Below, piece by piece: positions 53,801 through 62,557 of a stretch of DNA of 64,000 bases; position 1 is the first letter of the stretch; each line of letters begins with the position of its first letter. The position numbers and the translations under genes are program-made. The stretch is taken from positions 1 through 64,000 of the forward strand of contig CAJXLV010000005.1 of NCBI GenBank assembly GCA_913056185.1. Direction: 5' to 3'. This stretch comes from an uncultured Bacteroidota bacterium (lineage in GTDB: Bacteria > Bacteroidota > Rhodothermia > Rhodothermales > Salinibacteraceae). The notes below the pieces were generated by a model. The model worked only from the letters and a program-made list of their open reading frames with translations. It did no database searches and was not told the DNA's origin.

Positions 53801-54843
53801 AGGTACTGGAAGTCGTACTCCTCGCCCGCGGTGAAGTCGCTGGCCGGGAGTGTAATCCACCAGTGATCCCCGTCCCGCTTCATGAAGTAGTCGGCGTCGA
53901 TTTCCCAGTCGGAGAAGTCCCCAATCGCGTACACGAACTCCTTGCCCGGCGCGTAGAGGGAGAGGGTGATGCTGCCATCGTCGTTGTACGTAATGCCGTC
54001 GTGCTCGCCAGGCCCGCCCTGAATGGCCGCGGGACGGGGCTCGGTGGGCACGTCCGGCGAGCGGATGAAGGAACGGGTCGTCGAGTCCGTGAAGGTGGAG
54101 TCGCCCGCCGTGGCCGTGGTCTCTACCCGAAGCGAGAAGCGGCCCGGCGACGCGGTGTTCAGCGCGTACGTCAGGGAGTCCGACGCGGTGGTGGCCACCT
54201 CGGTGCCGTCCACAAACAGCCGCAGGGCCGACAGCGCGTCTACGTTGGCGGTGTCGGCCGTTACGGTCACGTCGACGGTGTCCTGCTGCGTGATGAACGG
54301 ATAGAGCGGCGGGGCGCCGGTGGGGCGCTGGATGGAGGCCTGAAGTACGGGGGCGTCTCCCACGCTCAGCACATCCACGTAAATGTCCTGTCCGCCTTCG
54401 GCCTTTCCCTCCCGCGACCCGTCGGCGTTTCGGAAAACCAGGTTCATGGTTTCGATCTCTTCCTCCGCCCCAAGAGTGCACTGCGTGCTGGTGTTCTGGT
54501 AGTAGGCCCGGATGTCCTGAATCTCCAGGCGGTACCGGTTCGGGCCCACCTGCGTGAGCTGTGTGTCGCCCCGGTTGCCCGCAAAGCCCGACTCCGTGGG
54601 CCAGTGATTTTTCACGCACTTCCACGCCCGGTCGGGATTCTGGTCGGTAGAGATGCCGGTGTGGGCGTACACCGCCCCGTCATATCCGGCCAGCCCTCCC
54701 GTGCCCTCCTCCGCATTAAAAACGACCGTGACCGACTGATCGGTGCGAGGCGGACTCGGCGTCGTTTCCACAACCTGACCGGTTGCGGGCGGGGCCACCA
54801 GCAGGGCGAGGCCGACCACAAGAAGCCACCAGAGACGAGACAT
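50839..54843 (-). CDS. Large secreted GH13 amylase with C-terminal sorting domain
   Basis: 1334 residues with a signal peptide (LLVVGLALLVAPPATG). Order: N-terminal beta domains (about 25-270), a CBM48-like domain (I-T-L-S-L-Y-A-P-G, about 285-385), GH13 catalytic barrel (about 410-850) with nucleophile Asp in G-F-R-F-D-L-A-K near 566, Glu in M-I-L-E-F-F-G near 614 and Asp in E-S-H-D-E-Q-W near 684, further beta domains, and a C-terminal (about 1245-1334) sorting domain H-P-N-Y-P-N-P-F-R ending in an S-G-I-Y-F-V-R-L-K type segment. That end is the type A T9SS/Por signal, so the enzyme is probably exported to the surface or medium to cut starch-like glucans. Confidence 0.92.
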   Translation of the reverse strand: MSRLWWLLVVGLALLVAPPATGQVVETTPSPPRTDQSVTVVFNAEEGTGGLAGYDGAVYAHTGISTDQNPDRAWKCVKNHWPTESGFAGNRGDTQLTQVGPNRYRLEIQDIRAYYQNTSTQCTLGAEEEIETMNLVFRNADGSREGKAEGGQDIYVDVLSVGDAPVLQASIQRPTGAPPLYPFITQQDTVDVTVTADTANVDALSALRLFVDGTEVATTASDSLTYALNTASPGRFSLRVETTATAGDSTFTDSTTRSFIRSPDVPTEPRPAAIQGGPGEHDGITYNDDGSITLSLYAPGKEFVYAIGDFSDWEIDADYFMKRDGDHWWITLPASDFTAGEEYDFQYLVDGTIRVADPFAHKVRSPQDDGISDAVYPDLQPYPHDKTENLVSVLRPGAQAPADTVQFEPPPREDLVIYELLVRDFVERSSYEVLADTLGYLERLGVNAVEVMPVANFGGNNSWGYNPNAHLALDKAYGTPAGFREFVREAHRRDMAVLMDVVYNHVTDQSPLVQLYGATPENPFLEVGPNRGICGAFFRELNQGSPFIQTYIDRTNEYWVERFNVDGFRFDLAKCVADNGVNINDAGHSDAVQAGWKDVADHVWDAVDADTYMILEFFGTPAVENELGGYRAQDTGGFLTWENLNRPYSQADMGYQENSDLSASYFGNRSGYDQPSNLTYMESHDEQWLMRRKKAFGNERAGYSTRDLETALNRQKLMGAFFFTVPGPRMMWQFGELGYGWGADECLKEDGDAEGACDPSDPGRTGPKPVRWEYRNPNTHPDRVRLYKTWSTLLRLRQAHEVFRSAETEVDMQVGSGARVRSIRLTHPSMDALVVGNFGLLQRNATVTFSQTGTWYNVFANEDVRIQDTTKTVPLRPGEFRVYTSRPPAVSPDAGLVPSTVTPPSRLPVDISQSFGPVTDRSNYRLVALPGSTRIPLPQAAFGTPGNTWRAFYDDGSSSDYLVEYSAGDDRFALGQGRGLWLLSERSFAYEDSVTSVPVQDGRARIALHEGWNIISNPLGLDVPWDRVRADNGVSAPLYRWADGSFVPVDTFRAATTGEAFYFNNAAGLDSLSVPYPGSVADRQAAETTLPAEVQGARRASTFRLQAQANGTASAVRLGYADGQQAVQHAAPRTAFSDVRLTATGTDQAPLATHVQPLASDTVSAERLSFDLRLSAPDGQPVSLRTSGLDAFTNRPVTLINRQTGASHELQSDATVRITPSASPVRLHLRVGAVPDDKTRLSPETVRLHPNYPNPFRSATTIKYDIPEQMSVRLSVFDVLGRRVATLVRGERSAGQYSVTWSPGEDGSPLASGIYFVRLKAGDAVQSRRITFVR

Positions 54844-54890
54844 GCCGTGCGCAAGCGCGTGGAGAAAGAACTACGCGGAGGGCAAATGCC

Positions 54891-54925
54891 GGAGGCGCAC
54901 CGGCGCATTAGGCCAGTGCGCCTCC
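54891..54925 (-). promoter_or_regulatory. Hairpin between SusE-like gene and large GH13 gene
   Basis: GGAGGCGCAC (54891-54900) pairs exactly with GTGCGCCTCC (54916-54925) over a 15-base loop, 46 bases after the upstream stop. No T-run follows, so it may attenuate, process or protect mRNA and lower expression of the distal enzyme genes. Confidence 0.6.
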
Positions 54926-54971
54926 GACGCCGATTTCTGCAGATGCGGCGCAGATTCTCAGCGAGGCCGGG

Positions 54972-56417
54972 CTACTCCTTCGGCACGATCTTGACGTCGT
55001 CGAGCAGGAAGGTGCCATCCGCGTTGAACCCGATGTTGTTGATGCCCGGATCCAGCAGCGCCGACGGATCGTCGCCCAGCTGGCTGACGGGCACCTCGAA
55101 GGTTTCCCAGGTTCCGTCAGTAGCGCCCCGGCTCACAGTGCCGCCAAAGCCCCCGGCACCGCCGGTCTCTACGAACACCTCAATGACATCCTCGCCGGCA
55201 GTGTCCATGCTTCCCTTTGCCCGGAAAGACAGCACGTCGTTGCCGTCCACGTCAACGTACAGCCGCCCGTAGTTGTACCCAAAGAAGCTCTCTCCGCTGA
55301 TGCGACGCGAGGTCAACCCATCGCTTTGTGCACTGACAGAGTCAGTTCCCGTGGCGAAGCCAAAGGTGTTGTCTCCGAAAGGGGGTCCGTACGCGAGCGT
55401 GGTGCGCTCGAAGTCGTGAAACTCGGCGCGTCCCCCCACGCCCTGCGTTCCGAAGACCAGTTCGTCGATGGCGTACGTCACGTCGCGGTCCGCCGAGAAG
55501 TCGATGCTGGTCAGCGGGCCGTTGCCGCCGGCGCGGGGGGCCACCGGATTGAAGCCCTCGAAGAATTCGAAGGGCACGCCAATCTTGAGCCAGCCGCCGC
55601 CCGCGGGAATCGGGAGGTCCAGCTCGTAGGTTTCGGGGCCGTTTTCCGTTTCCTCCGTAAAGGAGACCGTGAGGATGAACGACGAGGACGCCGGCCGCAC
55701 CAAGAAGGTGAAGATGTCGGCGTTCGGAACGCTCGTCCAGCGCTGGATGGTGGTGGAGCCGGAGCTACTGCCCTCAATCTCCAGGTAGCGCACGCCGTTG
55801 CTGCCCCCCGGCTGGTTGGTGCTCTGCGAGAACGACTGGTTCACGAGCGTCGTGGAGGTGCCCCCACTGGTCTGGATGGTGCGCTGCGATCCCTCGTAGG
55901 CCTCGGTCGCCGGGTCGTTGCCCCCGTACGTGCTGGCCGTAACGTCCCCCTCGTAGTCCGCCACAACGGCGAAGCTGCTCGTAAAGTCGCGCTGCACCTG
56001 CAGGGTCGTAGTGGCCGAGACCGCCAGGGTGTCGGTGATGGTGCGTCCCCCCGTAGTGCGCCCCTCAATGAGAACGCTCGCCTGCGCGAGCACCTGGTCG
56101 ATGTTGTCGGTCGTGAGGCTCAGGCGCCAGCGCCGCTCGCCGCCCCGGGTCGCATCGCCCTGGGTGGACACCGTGTCGATGGCGAGGATATCAGACGGCG
56201 AGGAGGCGGTGGGGGCCGCCGCAAGGCCCTGGTAGTCCACCGAGAACTCCGGGCTCAGGTCCGGCGTCACGGTGCGGCCGGTCGGCGTGTTCATGTTCCC
56301 CTGAATGTCGAAGTCCTCCACCTCAGACGGACTGCTGTCGAAGGTGTCGCACCCTGTAAGCCACCCGAGGGATGCGAGGACAAGAAGGCCGGTAAAGAGT
56401 GTGACGGAACGTCGCAT
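54972..56417 (-). CDS. SusE/SusF-positioned outer-membrane lipoprotein
   Basis: 481 residues. Lipoprotein signal with L-T-G-C. No sequence match to SusE is claimed; the position after susD and the beta-sandwich repeats support the role. Two galactose-binding-like (CIA30/CBM-type) modules are suggested by the pattern of G-R-L-Y-V-D-V-D-G-N-D-V-L-S-F-R-A-K-G and a closing F-L-L-D-D-V-K-I at the C-terminus (about 335-480), and by a similar strand set with V-T-Y-A-I-D-E-L-V-F-G earlier (about 190-330). Surface glycan binding is likely; it should help capture substrate for SusCD. Confidence 0.75.
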   Translation of the reverse strand: MRRSVTLFTGLLVLASLGWLTGCDTFDSSPSEVEDFDIQGNMNTPTGRTVTPDLSPEFSVDYQGLAAAPTASSPSDILAIDTVSTQGDATRGGERRWRLSLTTDNIDQVLAQASVLIEGRTTGGRTITDTLAVSATTTLQVQRDFTSSFAVVADYEGDVTASTYGGNDPATEAYEGSQRTIQTSGGTSTTLVNQSFSQSTNQPGGSNGVRYLEIEGSSSGSTTIQRWTSVPNADIFTFLVRPASSSFILTVSFTEETENGPETYELDLPIPAGGGWLKIGVPFEFFEGFNPVAPRAGGNGPLTSIDFSADRDVTYAIDELVFGTQGVGGRAEFHDFERTTLAYGPPFGDNTFGFATGTDSVSAQSDGLTSRRISGESFFGYNYGRLYVDVDGNDVLSFRAKGSMDTAGEDVIEVFVETGGAGGFGGTVSRGATDGTWETFEVPVSQLGDDPSALLDPGINNIGFNADGTFLLDDVKIVPKE

Positions 56418-56480
56418 ATCGAACGCAGAGGGTAGGGAGAAGCTCAGTGTGTAGGTCTCGATGCAGAGGCGGCGCCGGGG

Positions 56481-56519
56481 CTGGGGGAGGGCGGAGGGCG
56501 CCGTCTCCTCCGCCCCCAG
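56481..56519 (-). promoter_or_regulatory. GC hairpin after susD
   Basis: CTGGGGGAGGGCGGAGG (56481-56497) pairs with CCTCCGCCCCCAG (56507-56519) with a small bulge, 10 bases after the susD stop on the minus strand. It lacks a T-run, fitting mRNA protection or partial attenuation that keeps susC/D levels high relative to downstream genes. Confidence 0.6.
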
Positions 56520-56528
56520 CGCCTGCGA

Positions 56529-58178
56529 CTAATAGCCTGGGTTCTGCTCCAGGTTCGGGTTCACCTGCAGTTCCGACTGCGGGAGCGGATACAGGGCCCG
56601 GTAGTCCGGAATGGAGGCCCCCGCCTGGGTGTTGCCCTTCCACGACCACGTGTAGTCGCTGCCGGTGAACAAGCCGAACCGAATCAGGTCCGTCCGGCGG
56701 CGGGCTTCCCAGAAGAGCTCGCGCCCGCGCTCCTGCAGCAGAAACGGCGTGCCCGACTGGTCGAAGTCTTGCAGGTCCGCGGCCGCCACGTCGCGGCCCA
56801 GGCCGGCCCGCTGCCGCAGGTCGTTCACCAGGGAGACGGCCCGGCCAATGTCGCCGTTGCTGGCGCCCCGCACGGTCGCCTCGGCGTAGATGAGGTAGGC
56901 CTCCGCGAGGCGGAACATCGGGTAATCGGTGTCGGGGAAGGTGGGATTCACGCCCGGCTGCCCGTCCGAGGTCACGTTTTGGTACTTCGGCACTGCGTAG
57001 CCGTCCTGGAAGTTGAGCAGGTCGTTCACCTGCAGCGACTGGCCGTCGGTGAAGAAGATGCGGCGGTCGTCGGACGCTTCGCCGTACAGGTTCACGCCCT
57101 CGGGGGTGGTGCGCAGGCCGGCGTAGCCGAAGTCGATGCCGTAGGTACTGGGCTCCATGTTGCCCCCCACGGCTGCGTGGGTCAGGAACTGCGTGCCGCC
57201 GTAGTGCTGGGTCGTTTCCCCGTCGTGCGGAATGGCGAAGACGACCCCGTCGGCGGTGTGGTTGTCGGCCAGGAACAGGTCCTGGTAGTTCGTCTCGAGA
57301 GAGAAGGTGCCCGAGTCGATCACGCGTCCAGCGTATTCCACGGCGCGGTTCATGGGGTCGGCGCCGATGACCTCTTGCGGGCTGTCGAGGTAGACGGGGG
57401 CGTTGAGGTAGAGGTTCGCCAGCACCATGTAGGCGGCTGCGCGGTCGGCCCGGCCGTACGGGGCAGCCCCGGTCGGCGCAAGGGTTTCGCCATCCCCGTC
57501 GGTAATGGCCAGGAGCTCACTCTCCACGAACTCAAAAACCTCTCGGCGCGTGTTGTCCGACGGCGGGGCACCGCCCCGGGGCTGGTCCTGCGTCACCACC
57601 GGAATGCCCCCGAAGAGGTCCACCCCGTGCCAGTAGCTGAGGGCACGCAGGAACCGCGCCTCGGCACGCCACTGCGGCATCTTGTCCTGCACCTCCTGGC
57701 TTACCCCGCGCGAGTCGAGCTTGCCCGGCGTGGACTCTCGCAAAAACTCGTTGGCCTGCATCACCTGGAAGGAGATGCGCGAGTACATCGCCGAAAGGAA
57801 GCCGTTCGTCGACGACCAGTTGGTGCGCTGGAGGGTCTGCGGCGCGCCGCCGGCGTCCTGGAAGGTAATCACCGCCTCGTCGGTGGGGAGCTCCTGCATT
57901 TGCCACCAGAGCCGTACGTACTGCGAGAACCCCTCATCGATGCCTTCAATGTCGGCGTTTCCGGCCGGCCCCGACTGGCCTGTCACGTTCAGGCCGGCGT
58001 ACAGCTTGGCGAGGTACGACTCGTAGGCCCCATCGTCCTGAAAGATGTTGTCTCCGGAGGCCAGGCCCTTTGGCTGCGTGCCGACCTGATCGCAGCCGGA
58101 GAGCCCGACGGCTACGGCGAGCAGGAGCATGAGGCCCAGGGAGGCGCGTCCGAATATCGTCGTCATGGAAGTACGCAT
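56529..58178 (-). CDS. SusD/RagB-family outer-membrane lipoprotein
   Basis: 549 residues from the ATG at 58178. Lipobox L-S-G-C-D. SusD signs: the N-terminal block with Y-L-A-K-L-Y-A-G-L, the TPR-bearing A-E-A-R-F-L-R-A-L-S-Y-W-H-G-V-D-L-F-G-G-I-P-V-V segment near 165, R-L-A-E-A-Y-L-I-Y-A-E-A near 420, and F-W-E-A-R-R-R-T-D-L-I-R near 500. SusD lids the SusC channel and binds oligosaccharides at the cell surface. It starts 52 bases after susC. Confidence 0.96.
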   Translation of the reverse strand: MRTSMTTIFGRASLGLMLLLAVAVGLSGCDQVGTQPKGLASGDNIFQDDGAYESYLAKLYAGLNVTGQSGPAGNADIEGIDEGFSQYVRLWWQMQELPTDEAVITFQDAGGAPQTLQRTNWSSTNGFLSAMYSRISFQVMQANEFLRESTPGKLDSRGVSQEVQDKMPQWRAEARFLRALSYWHGVDLFGGIPVVTQDQPRGGAPPSDNTRREVFEFVESELLAITDGDGETLAPTGAAPYGRADRAAAYMVLANLYLNAPVYLDSPQEVIGADPMNRAVEYAGRVIDSGTFSLETNYQDLFLADNHTADGVVFAIPHDGETTQHYGGTQFLTHAAVGGNMEPSTYGIDFGYAGLRTTPEGVNLYGEASDDRRIFFTDGQSLQVNDLLNFQDGYAVPKYQNVTSDGQPGVNPTFPDTDYPMFRLAEAYLIYAEATVRGASNGDIGRAVSLVNDLRQRAGLGRDVAAADLQDFDQSGTPFLLQERGRELFWEARRRTDLIRFGLFTGSDYTWSWKGNTQAGASIPDYRALYPLPQSELQVNPNLEQNPGY

Positions 58179-58230
58179 GGTAATTGGTTCGGTATGCAAG
58201 AGTTGGAAGACCAGTGGACCTGCCGCTGCG

Positions 58231-61224
58231 TTAGAGCCGGATGTTGAGGCCGGCGGTCCAGGTGCGGGAGCGCGGGTACACGGTGTCATCGATGCCGACC
58301 CCCGAGGAGTAGACCTCCGGGTCGGGGCCACTGTATCCGGTAAGCACGAGGGCGTTGCTCACGCGCCCGTAGATGCGCACCTGGTCGATCGACGGGAGGG
58401 ACCGAATGGTGTATCCGAGGGTCACGTTGTCGAGGCGCAGGAACGAGGCGTCCTCCACGTACACGTCGGAGAGGTACTGCGGGGACTGGAAGTTCGTCTC
58501 CAGTACCGACTCGTGGACGTTGGTCGGGACCTGGTTGGTGGCAATCCGGTCGTAGTTGCCAAAGTTGGACGCCACATTGTTGTACACCTGCTGGCCAAGC
58601 TGCGCCCGCAGTGTAACGCTGAGGTCAAAGTTCTGGTAGCGCAGGTTCGACGTATGCCCGAGGATCACGTCCGGGCGCGGGTTGCCAGTAATTTGCCGGT
58701 CCTGTGCGTTGATGGTTCCATCGCCGTTCACGTCCACGAACTGCGTGGTGTCCATCGCGGCGGCCTCGGCCCCCGTAAGTGGCGAGCCGTCGTCGTCGCG
58801 CACATGCTCATAAGTGAAGAAGGCGTTGATCGGCTCGCCCTCCTTCAGCACCTGCACCTGGTTGCCGATGCCGCCACTGATGCCGCCGGTCAGGATCTGC
58901 TCCGCCGCCGTGCTGATGCTGAGCAGTTCGTTCTGGTTGTACGACGCGTTGAACTGGGCGTCGTAGGAGAAGTCGCCCGAGTTAACCACGGTGCCGTCCA
59001 CCGAGAACTCAATGCCCTGGTTGCGCATCTCTCCCACGTTTGTGAGCACAAAGTTGCTCAGGTTTGAGAACCCGGCGGCGGTGGTGTTGAAGAGGAGGTT
59101 GTCGGTGTTCTTGCGGTAGAACTCCAGCGACCCGCTCACGCGGCCGTCGAACAGGCCGTAGTCGATCGCGGCGTTGTAGGTGGTCGTCTCCTCCCACTGG
59201 ATCGTCTGGTCGGCGGCACGCGGCCGAATCGTGGTCACGGCTCCGTCCCCGAAGAGGGCCTGGGCGCGGCGCCCGCCCGTGGTGTAGAACGGCGCGTAGT
59301 TAAAGTCGCCAATCTCCTGGTTTCCGGCGGTTCCGGCGGAGAGCCGCAGCTTGAGGGAGGAAATGGCGGGCACGGCGTCCATAAACGGCTCGCGGTGAAT
59401 GCGCCAGCCAATGGCGGCGGACGGGAACGTGCCCCAGCGGTTGGCGGGGCCAAACTTCGAGGAGCCGTCTCGGCGCACCGTGGCCGTCAGGAGGTATTTC
59501 TCCTGAAAAGTGTAGTTGACGCGGGCAAAGACCGAGATCAGCTTGCTCGGAATTTCCGCGACCGTCGGGCTCACCTGGCTCAGCGAGTCGGACCGGAGCA
59601 CGTCCACCCGGTTGGGCCCGTAGATGTTTGAGCTCAACCCATTGACGTTGTACTCGGGGTACTCCTCGTTGAATTCCTGCCAGGAGTAGCCGAGCGTGCC
59701 CTCAATGCTGCTACTGATCTGGTCAATGTCGCGGGTGTAGTCGAGGAAGGCGTTGAGCCGCGTGTTGAGCTGGCGGAAGTTCGCACGCGTGACCGAGCCG
59801 GGAAAGGTGCTTTCGGCCTGTCCCTTCAAGAAGGTGGGGGCAAAGAACTCCCGCTCGCCAGTCGTGACGTCGGCCCCTACGTTGGCGCGCAGGCTCAGCC
59901 CAGTGAGGAAGGGCATGCGGTACTCTGCCTCCACGTTGCCGAGGCCGCGGTAGGTTTCACCGCGGTTCTGCTCGTAGATGTAGGTCGCAACCGGGTTGTT
60001 TTCGGGGAGGGAGCGTTCCCACTCGAAGAACCCGCCGTACGGACTGCCCGGGTCGCGCACCGGCTGCGTGGGGTCGAAGCTGGCAGCGTTGCCCACCATC
60101 GACCCGGGTTCGAACACGTCGCTGGTTTTCGATCCCTTCAGACTGGTTCGCACCGTGAGGTCGTTGTCCAAGAGGTCCTGATTGTAGTTCAGCGACAGGC
60201 TCACCCGCTCGGTGGAAGACGACTGGAGGATGCCCTCCTCGTCGAGGTAGTTGAGCGAGAGCCGGACGTCGGAGTCCTCGTACCCGCGCGAGAAGCTGAG
60301 AGAATGGCTCTGCCCAAGAGAAGTGCGCTGGACGAGGTCTTGCCAGTCGGTGTTGGTGTCGCCGAGCCGGGACGACACGCTGGGCGCTTCCTGGCGCACC
60401 ACGCTGCGGAACTGGCTGGCACCGAGCATATCGATCTGGTCAGTCACACTGCTCGACGAGATCGATCCGCTGTAATTAACAGTGGCTTCGCCCTCCTCGG
60501 CGTTCTTGGTCTCGATCAGGATAACGCCGTTGGCGCCGCGCGAGCCGTAGATGGCGGTGGCTGAGGCGTCTTTCAGCACCGTAATGTTCGCGATGTCGTT
60601 CGGGCTTAGGAAATTCAGCGGATTTCGCTGGGCTGTGTTGCCGTCATTGGTGATGGGCACCCCGTCCACCACAAAGAGCGGGCGGCTGCTTGCGTTCACC
60701 GACGACGGCCCGCGAATGCGGATGAAGGACCCGGCCCCCGGCGCTCCGCTGCTGGAGGAGATCTGCACCCCGGACACCTTGCCGGAAATCAGCTTTTCGG
60801 GACTCACGTTGGACGACTCGTTGAAGTCGGCTGCATCGACCTTGTCGACCGAACCTGTCACGTCACCGGCCCGCTGCTCACCATACCCCACTACGACCAG
60901 CTCGTCAATTTGCCGAGCGGCGGGGGCGAGGGCCACATCGATCGTCGTACGGCCCGCAATGGCCACAGTCTGTGCCTCAAACCCCACGAAGGAGAATCGC
61001 AGCGAGTCCGCGTCGCTGGGCACACGCAGCGAATACTGTCCTTCTTCGTTGGTGGCCGTTCCGACGGTGACCCCCGGGACGGATACGTTCGCGCCGGGCA
61101 ACGGCGCGCTGTCGTCGGCGCTGGTCACGGTGCCACTAATCTGCCGCTCCTGAGCATGGCCCGTGCCCACGCAGAGGGCCAGGCTCAGAAGCACAAGGGT
61201 AAAGATCGAGCCTCGGTATTGCAT
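58231..61224 (-). CDS. SusC/RagA-family TonB-dependent receptor
   Basis: 997 residues from the ATG at 61224. Signal peptide, then a carboxypeptidase-like regulatory domain (I-S-G-T-V-T-S-A-D-D-S-A-P-L-P-G-A, about 26-110), the SusC linker R-Q-I-D-E-L-V-V-V-G-Y-G (near 120), plug with F-I-R-I-R-G and I-Y-G-S-R-G-A-N-G-V-I-L-I-E-T-K (about 140-255), and the 22-strand barrel ending W-T-A-G-L-N-I-R-L. Outer-membrane importer of alpha-gluco-oligosaccharides, powered through TonB; the substrate is inferred from the neighbouring GH13 enzymes. Confidence 0.96.
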   Translation of the reverse strand: MQYRGSIFTLVLLSLALCVGTGHAQERQISGTVTSADDSAPLPGANVSVPGVTVGTATNEEGQYSLRVPSDADSLRFSFVGFEAQTVAIAGRTTIDVALAPAARQIDELVVVGYGEQRAGDVTGSVDKVDAADFNESSNVSPEKLISGKVSGVQISSSSGAPGAGSFIRIRGPSSVNASSRPLFVVDGVPITNDGNTAQRNPLNFLSPNDIANITVLKDASATAIYGSRGANGVILIETKNAEEGEATVNYSGSISSSSVTDQIDMLGASQFRSVVRQEAPSVSSRLGDTNTDWQDLVQRTSLGQSHSLSFSRGYEDSDVRLSLNYLDEEGILQSSSTERVSLSLNYNQDLLDNDLTVRTSLKGSKTSDVFEPGSMVGNAASFDPTQPVRDPGSPYGGFFEWERSLPENNPVATYIYEQNRGETYRGLGNVEAEYRMPFLTGLSLRANVGADVTTGEREFFAPTFLKGQAESTFPGSVTRANFRQLNTRLNAFLDYTRDIDQISSSIEGTLGYSWQEFNEEYPEYNVNGLSSNIYGPNRVDVLRSDSLSQVSPTVAEIPSKLISVFARVNYTFQEKYLLTATVRRDGSSKFGPANRWGTFPSAAIGWRIHREPFMDAVPAISSLKLRLSAGTAGNQEIGDFNYAPFYTTGGRRAQALFGDGAVTTIRPRAADQTIQWEETTTYNAAIDYGLFDGRVSGSLEFYRKNTDNLLFNTTAAGFSNLSNFVLTNVGEMRNQGIEFSVDGTVVNSGDFSYDAQFNASYNQNELLSISTAAEQILTGGISGGIGNQVQVLKEGEPINAFFTYEHVRDDDGSPLTGAEAAAMDTTQFVDVNGDGTINAQDRQITGNPRPDVILGHTSNLRYQNFDLSVTLRAQLGQQVYNNVASNFGNYDRIATNQVPTNVHESVLETNFQSPQYLSDVYVEDASFLRLDNVTLGYTIRSLPSIDQVRIYGRVSNALVLTGYSGPDPEVYSSGVGIDDTVYPRSRTWTAGLNIRL

Positions 61225-61248
61225 AGGATGGATGCTGTGTCGATGATG

Positions 61249-61280
61249 CAAAATTATACGAGGAGGGGCGGCCCCTCCAA
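61249..61280 (-). promoter_or_regulatory. Candidate susC promoter with GC palindrome in the spacer
   Basis: On the minus strand TATAAT (61258-61253) overlaps TAATTTTG (61256-61249), a fit to TAnnTTTG, with TTG at 61280-61278 upstream by 21 bases. GGAGGGG/CCCCTCC (61262-61278) forms a palindrome in the spacer. The predicted leader to the ATG at 61224 is about 20 bases. Confidence 0.55.
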
Positions 61281-61364
61281 CACCGGGGCGATGCTCGCAA
61301 TTGGACGGCGCCCCTATGTGGCCGACCCGTGCTTTGTATCCGCTGCAATGAACATCTTCTTTAT

Positions 61365-61376
61365 GAAAGCGCTTTC
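61365..61376. promoter_or_regulatory. LacI-type operator upstream of susC
   Basis: GAAAGCGCTTTC is a perfect 12-bp palindrome sharing the AAGCGCTT core with the lacI operator. It lies about 140 bases upstream of the susC start, above the candidate core promoter. Confidence 0.6.
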
Positions 61377-61440
61377 TCCCGGAGCAGATCGGGCAGGCTG
61401 CGCAGAGGGCGAGTGCCTCTTTTTGCTACGATGCTTTGCC

Positions 61441-62529
61441 CTACCCCGACGCCTCACTGAACGGAAACCGGGGCGACGCGCCCGGCTCGCCGTCCCGTGC
61501 GCCACAGGTTTGCCGCACCACGAGCTCCGGTGAGAATACTGTACTTGAGACCGGGGGCTCCCCTGAGGCATCAATGCGCCGCAACAGGTTTCGCGTAGCT
61601 CGGATGCCCATGGTGCGGGCCGGTTGGCGAAGCGTAGTGAGGCCGGCACAGCGGCTCAGCTCAATGTCGTCGAACCCAACAATGGCGAGATCGCCGGGCA
61701 CGCGGAGGTCAGATTCACGGGCTGCCTGAATTGCCCCGAAGGCCTGCATGTCGGAGGCGGCAAACACGGCGTCAGGGGGCGGCCTCTGGTTCAACAGGAT
61801 GCGCATGGCCCGGTAGCCACCCTCGGCGGAAAAGGCGAAGGGACGCTCATCGCTGGCCGCAATAAAGCCCTGATCCACCGATCGCCCGTCATCTCGCAGC
61901 GCTTGTTCGTACCCCTCGCGACGGAGACGAGCCGGGGGCGGGTCATACTCCACCGTAATGTGCCCGATGCGCTCGTATCCGAGATCAATCAGGTGCTGCG
62001 TCGCCTCGTATCCTCCTTTCCGGCTGTCGACTGCGAACGACTCGAACGCCGAATGCTCAATGTCGACCAGCACGATGGACTGTCCGCTTTCTCTCAGGCG
62101 CTTGGCCCACTCGTCGGTGAGCGGCACGGAGAGCAGCAGCAGGCCATCGCTGCGGCCGGGCTGAAGGGCCCGCGCTATGTGTGCGTTAAGCGGATCCGGG
62201 TCCGGCCGCTCGTGAATACGTCCCTGCGCCTTGGCCGGCGCGTGCACCACAAGGTCCATGTCTCGGTCGGCCAGCACATGCTGGATGCCGCGCATCACGT
62301 GCATGTAAAAGTAGTTGGCCACCACAGGCGCCACGACAGCAATCTGGTTCGTGTGCTCCCGCGCAAGATTTTGCGCCGACGCGTGCGGACGGTAGTTGAG
62401 GACGTCCGCTGCCTCGATCACATTCTGCCGGGTCTCCTCACTCACCCCGGGTTCGTCGTTGAAGACGCGCGATACCGTGGCGGTAGATACACCTGCTCGT
62501 TCAGCAATGTCGTAAATCGTTGCTGACAC
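61441..62529 (-). CDS. LacI-family transcriptional regulator
   Basis: 362 residues starting with GTG at 62529. Helix-turn-helix plus hinge: T-I-Y-D-I-A-E-R-A-G-V-S-T-A-T-V-S-R-V-F-N (residues separated) at 4-24, then N-Y-R-P-H-A-S-A-Q-N-L-A-R. Effector domain of periplasmic-binding-protein type with D-A-V-F-A-A-S-D-M-Q-A-F-G and V-G-F-D-D-I-E-L-S-R near 285. It lies upstream of susC on the same strand and is divergent from the sugar symporter, so control of the locus by an alpha-glucan-derived sugar is likely. Its own promoter carries an operator, suggesting autoregulation. Confidence 0.95.
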   Translation of the reverse strand: MSATIYDIAERAGVSTATVSRVFNDEPGVSEETRQNVIEAADVLNYRPHASAQNLAREHTNQIAVVAPVVANYFYMHVMRGIQHVLADRDMDLVVHAPAKAQGRIHERPDPDPLNAHIARALQPGRSDGLLLLSVPLTDEWAKRLRESGQSIVLVDIEHSAFESFAVDSRKGGYEATQHLIDLGYERIGHITVEYDPPPARLRREGYEQALRDDGRSVDQGFIAASDERPFAFSAEGGYRAMRILLNQRPPPDAVFAASDMQAFGAIQAARESDLRVPGDLAIVGFDDIELSRCAGLTTLRQPARTMGIRATRNLLRRIDASGEPPVSSTVFSPELVVRQTCGARDGEPGASPRFPFSEASG

Positions 62530-62557
62530 AAGGACGGAAGCTAACGCAATGTTTATC

